In this document: positions 61,314-64,000 of the stretch, piece by piece | Position numbering within the stretch: the stretch's first letter is position 1 | Layout of the letters: each line of letters opens with the position of its first letter | Origin: Bacteroides cutis | GTDB taxonomy: Bacteria > Bacteroidota > Bacteroidia > Bacteroidales > Bacteroidaceae | Direction of reading: 5' to 3' | Assembly: GCF_900241005.1 (NCBI RefSeq) | Contig: NZ_OEST01000003.1 | Span: forward strand, 62,001-126,000 | Length of the DNA stretch: 64,000 nucleotides | Notes under the pieces: model-generated | Told to the model about the DNA's origin: nothing | The model's database searches: none | Seen by the model: the letters and a program-made list of their open reading frames with translations, nothing else | Translations under genes and position numbers: made by a program

Positions 61314-61343
61314 TTTGCGTGTAGGCTTTAATTCGTATTTTTG
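61314..61343 (+). promoter_or_regulatory. Promoter of the glycogen-debranching gene
   Basis: TTTG at 61314-61317, 18 nt, TATTTTTG at 61336-61343; the start codon is 65 nt downstream. Confidence 0.7.
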
Positions 61344-61408
61344 GGCATCGCTACAGGGTTTGTAGCGCACAATGACCTGAATAATTAACCTTTAAATAAT
61401 GCACAACT

Positions 61409-63352
61409 ATGAGTTATTTACGATTTGACAAGACCCTGATGATTAATCTGGAAGAATCTTTGCCAAGGGAGATACTTCGGACTAATAAATCGGGTGCTTA
61501 TCATTGTACAACAATTGTAGATTGTAACACACGCAAATATCACGGTTTGTTGGTGATACCTGTACCAAACCTGGATGATGAAAACCATGTGCTGCTGTCT
61601 TCTTTGGATGAAACGGTAATTCAGCACGGTGCGGAGTTTAATCTGGGATTACATAAGTATCAAGGAAATCATTTTAGTCCGAACGGACATAAATATATCC
61701 GCGAATTCGATTGTGAACAAATCCCGGCTACAACTTACCGTGTAGGAGGTGTTATCCTCCGTAAAGAGAAAATCTTTGTACATCATGAGAACCGGATTTT
61801 GATACGTTATACCTTGGTCGACGCTCATTCTGCAACAACCCTCCGGTTCCGGCCCTTCCTGGCTTTCCGCAGTGTACGCGAATATACGCACGAAAATGCT
61901 CAGGCAAGCCGTGATTATCAAGAAGTGGAAAATGGTATTAAGACGTGTATGTACCCCGGATATCCGGAACTTTTTATGCAGTTGAATAAAAAGAATGAGT
62001 TCCATTTTGAACCCAACTGGTATCGGGGCATCGAATATCCTAAAGAACAGGAACGCGGGTATGATTTCAATGAAGATCTGTATGTGCCCGGTTACTTTGA
62101 GGTAGATATCAAGAAAGGTGAAAGCATCGTCTTCTCTGCCGGTATTTCCGAAACTTCCCCACGCAAGTTGAAACAGACGTTTGAAGCGGAAGTGGCCGAC
62201 CGGACACCGCGTGACAGCTTTTACCACTGTTTAAAAAATTCTGCGCATCAGTTCCACAACAAACAAGGTGAGGAGCATTATATACTTGCGGGATATCCCT
62301 GGTTTAAATGTCGTGCCCGTGACTTGTTTATCTCCCTGCCGGGTTTAACTCTGGCTGTAGACGAACAAGATGAGTTTGAAGATGTTATGAAAACAGCGGA
62401 AAAGGCTATACGTGATTTCATAGAAGACAAACCGGTAGGATATAAGATTTATGAAATGGAGCATCCTGATGTATTGCTATGGGCCTTATGGGCGTTGCAG
62501 CAGTATGCGAAGGAAACTTCCCGTAGCCAATGCCGCCTGAAATATGGCAAGTTGCTGGAAGATATCATGGATTATATTCGTGGTCGCAAACATGATAACC
62601 TTTTCTTGCATGAGAACGGTTTGCTTTATACCAATGGAACGGAGAAAGCCGTAACATGGATGAATTCTACAGCTAACGGGCGTCCGGTAATTCCTCGCAC
62701 CGGATATATTGTAGAGGTGAATGCTCTGTGGTATAATGCTTTGCGCTTCGTTGCAGATATGGTACGTGAAGGTGAAAACACAATTCTTGCAGATGAACTG
62801 GATGCGCAGGCTGAGATTACCGGAAAATCATTTGTGGAGGTCTTCCGTAATGAATACGGTTATCTGTTTGACTATGTAGATGGTTATATGATGGATTGGA
62901 GTGTTCGTCCGAATATGATATTTGCCGTTGCTTTCGATTATTCTCCGTTGGATAGGGCACAGAAGAAGCAAGTGCTCGATATCGTGACGAAAGAATTGCT
63001 CACACCGAAAGGTTTGCGTACGTTGAGTCCTAAGAGTGGTGGATATAATCCGAATTATGTCGGTCCCCAAATTCAACGGGATTACGCTTATCATCAGGGT
63101 ACGGCCTGGCCGTGGCTGATGGGATTTTATATGGAGGCCTATTTGCGTATTTATAAGATGAGCGGTATTTCTTTTGTAGAACGTTACTTGATTGGATTTG
63201 AAGATGAAATGACCAGTCACTGCATAAGTTCGCTTCCAGAACTGTTCGATGGCAATCCTCCTTTCAAAGGACGTGGGGCAGTGTCGTTTGCCATGAATAT
63301 AGCAGAAATACTACGTATTTTGAAGTTGTTATCTAAGTATTATAATTCATAA
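61409..63352 (+). CDS. Glycogen-debranching enzyme (amylo-alpha-1,6-glucosidase type)
   Basis: A 647-residue cytoplasmic protein. The N-terminal part (about 15-230) is a GDE N-terminal domain (LPREILRTNKSGAYHCTTIVDCNTRKYHGLLVIP); the C-terminal part is the GH133-like (alpha/alpha)6 domain with GYPWFKCRARDLFISLPGLTLA, GRPVIPRTGYIVEVNALWYNALRF and PWLMGFYMEAYLRIY. It removes alpha-1,6 branches from glycogen. The glycosyltransferase gene starts 11 nt later; in B. thetaiotaomicron the order debranching enzyme, synthase, amylase is similar. Confidence 0.9.
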   Translation: MSYLRFDKTLMINLEESLPREILRTNKSGAYHCTTIVDCNTRKYHGLLVIPVPNLDDENHVLLSSLDETVIQHGAEFNLGLHKYQGNHFSPNGHKYIREFDCEQIPATTYRVGGVILRKEKIFVHHENRILIRYTLVDAHSATTLRFRPFLAFRSVREYTHENAQASRDYQEVENGIKTCMYPGYPELFMQLNKKNEFHFEPNWYRGIEYPKEQERGYDFNEDLYVPGYFEVDIKKGESIVFSAGISETSPRKLKQTFEAEVADRTPRDSFYHCLKNSAHQFHNKQGEEHYILAGYPWFKCRARDLFISLPGLTLAVDEQDEFEDVMKTAEKAIRDFIEDKPVGYKIYEMEHPDVLLWALWALQQYAKETSRSQCRLKYGKLLEDIMDYIRGRKHDNLFLHENGLLYTNGTEKAVTWMNSTANGRPVIPRTGYIVEVNALWYNALRFVADMVREGENTILADELDAQAEITGKSFVEVFRNEYGYLFDYVDGYMMDWSVRPNMIFAVAFDYSPLDRAQKKQVLDIVTKELLTPKGLRTLSPKSGGYNPNYVGPQIQRDYAYHQGTAWPWLMGFYMEAYLRIYKMSGISFVERYLIGFEDEMTSHCISSLPELFDGNPPFKGRGAVSFAMNIAEILRILKLLSKYYNS

Positions 63353-63363
63353 GAGAGGAGGGA

Positions 63364-64000
63364 ATGAAGATGAAAGTTTTAATGTTTGGATGGGAATTTC
63401 CTCCCAAAATATATGGTGGTCTTGCAGTTGCCTCTTACGGTATTACTAAAGGACTGAGTTTGCAGGGTGATATGGATATTACGTTTTGTATGCCCAAGCC
63501 TTGTGGAGATGAAGAAAAGTTCCTGAAGATAATCAGTATGAGCCAGGTACCTATCGTTTGGCGTGATCCTGATTATAATTATCTGCAATCGCGTTTGTGT
63601 AACTGCATGACGCCGGAAGACTATTATTCTCTGCGTGATCATATTTATGCTGATTTTTCTTATATGCACGTCAATGATCTTGGTTGTATGGAGTTTGCCG
63701 GTGGTTATCCGGGAAACCTGCATGAGGAAATTAATAATTTCTCTGTAGTTGCCGGGGTTGTGGCGCGCCAACAGGAGTTTGATATCATTCATGCTCACGA
63801 CTGGTTGACGTATCCTGCCGGCGTACATGCCAAGATGGTGAGTGGTAAACCGCTCTGCATACATGTTCATGCTACAGATTTTGACCGTTCACGTGGAAAA
63901 GTCAATCCTACGGTTTACTCTATGGAGAAAAATGGTATGGATTATGCCGACTGCATTATGTGCGTATCCGAACTGACCCGCCGTACGGTTATCAATGAGT
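63364..64000 (+). CDS. Glycogen/starch-synthase-type glycosyltransferase, N-terminal part
   Basis: The frame starting at 63364 (MKMKVLMFGWEFPPKIYGGLAVASYGI), preceded by GAGAGGAGGG, remains open to the window edge (212 codons). The N-terminal KVLMFGWEFPPKIYGGL is the nucleotide-sugar site of GT5/GT4-type synthases, and FDIIHAHDWLTYPAG is the next family motif. It probably extends glycogen chains together with the upstream debranching enzyme. The C-terminal half is outside the window. Confidence 0.88.
   Translation, partial: MKMKVLMFGWEFPPKIYGGLAVASYGITKGLSLQGDMDITFCMPKPCGDEEKFLKIISMSQVPIVWRDPDYNYLQSRLCNCMTPEDYYSLRDHIYADFSYMHVNDLGCMEFAGGYPGNLHEEINNFSVVAGVVARQQEFDIIHAHDWLTYPAGVHAKMVSGKPLCIHVHATDFDRSRGKVNPTVYSMEKNGMDYADCIMCVSELTRRTVINE

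Noticed and set aside
1..64000. tRNA, rRNA or known riboswitch genes
   Set aside because: I saw no cloverleaf, rRNA segment or riboswitch core on either strand while reading; none is claimed.

Overview
The window is Bacteroides-type DNA. The evidence is the σABfr promoters (TTG, 17-22 nt, TAnnTTTG), two SusC/SusD pairs with a hybrid two-component regulator, a fimbrillin operon with an Mpi-type invertase, and a glycogen-metabolism pair at the right end. It splits into two parts. Positions 1 to about 45,950 look like the right-hand portion of an integrative conjugative element (ICE); its left end and integrase lie outside the window. From about 45,957 on it looks like chromosome. The junction cuts a hybrid two-component regulator just upstream of its histidine box.

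ICE layout. 1-7.5 kb holds minus-strand conjugation-accessory operons (PcfK/PcfJ, a YubB/DUF1281-like protein, zinc-ribbon and unknown proteins) with a GNAT gene as insertion. 7.8-14.3 kb is a TetR-controlled cargo operon: two ABC half-transporters, two methyltransferases and a thiazoline-carboxylate-hydrolase-like protein. 14.5-17.6 kb carries KilA-N, Crp/Fnr, a DUF4405-like membrane protein, a hydrolase relic and an Mpi-like invertase. 17.6-26 kb is a fimbrial operon behind a 171-bp invertible promoter that points away from the operon here (OFF). 26-34 kb has an acyltransferase, an OmpA-family protein, a MobV relaxase with a likely oriT, and five upstream genes in one transcription unit. 34-38.6 kb has a degenerate serine recombinase, SMR and MATE efflux pumps, wHTH and HU. 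38.7-45.4 kb returns to short minus-strand operons, including SSB and a second YubB-like gene, interrupted by an IS.

Most interesting observation. Every minus-strand accessory operon in 1-7.5 kb and 38.7-45.4 kb is preceded by a related 140-210 nt element, nine in all. In each, the + strand can fold back on itself into a long hairpin. The distal arm carries a σABfr-like -33/-7 promoter; in double-stranded DNA that promoter points away from the gene. When the + strand is folded, the promoter becomes duplex, usually with the -7 box in a mismatched bubble. It would then fire off the base of the hairpin onto the single-stranded template of the gene. This is the geometry of Frpo, the single-strand promoter of F-plasmid leading-region genes. 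Arm sequences differ between copies while pairing is kept, and eight of the nine predicted mRNAs begin with a second conserved hairpin. I infer a family of ssDNA-activated promoters that switches on entry genes (SSB, YubB-like, PcfK/PcfJ, many unknown) when the ICE arrives as a single strand.

Chromosomal part. The truncated regulator is followed by a polysaccharide-utilisation operon (SusC, SusD, SusC, SusD, GH16, GH88), a secreted protein, a 22-bp palindromic tandem repeat, a rhomboid protease, a glycogen-debranching enzyme and the start of a glycogen-synthase-type glycosyltransferase. All assignments come from reading sequence and motifs; no search or folding program was run.
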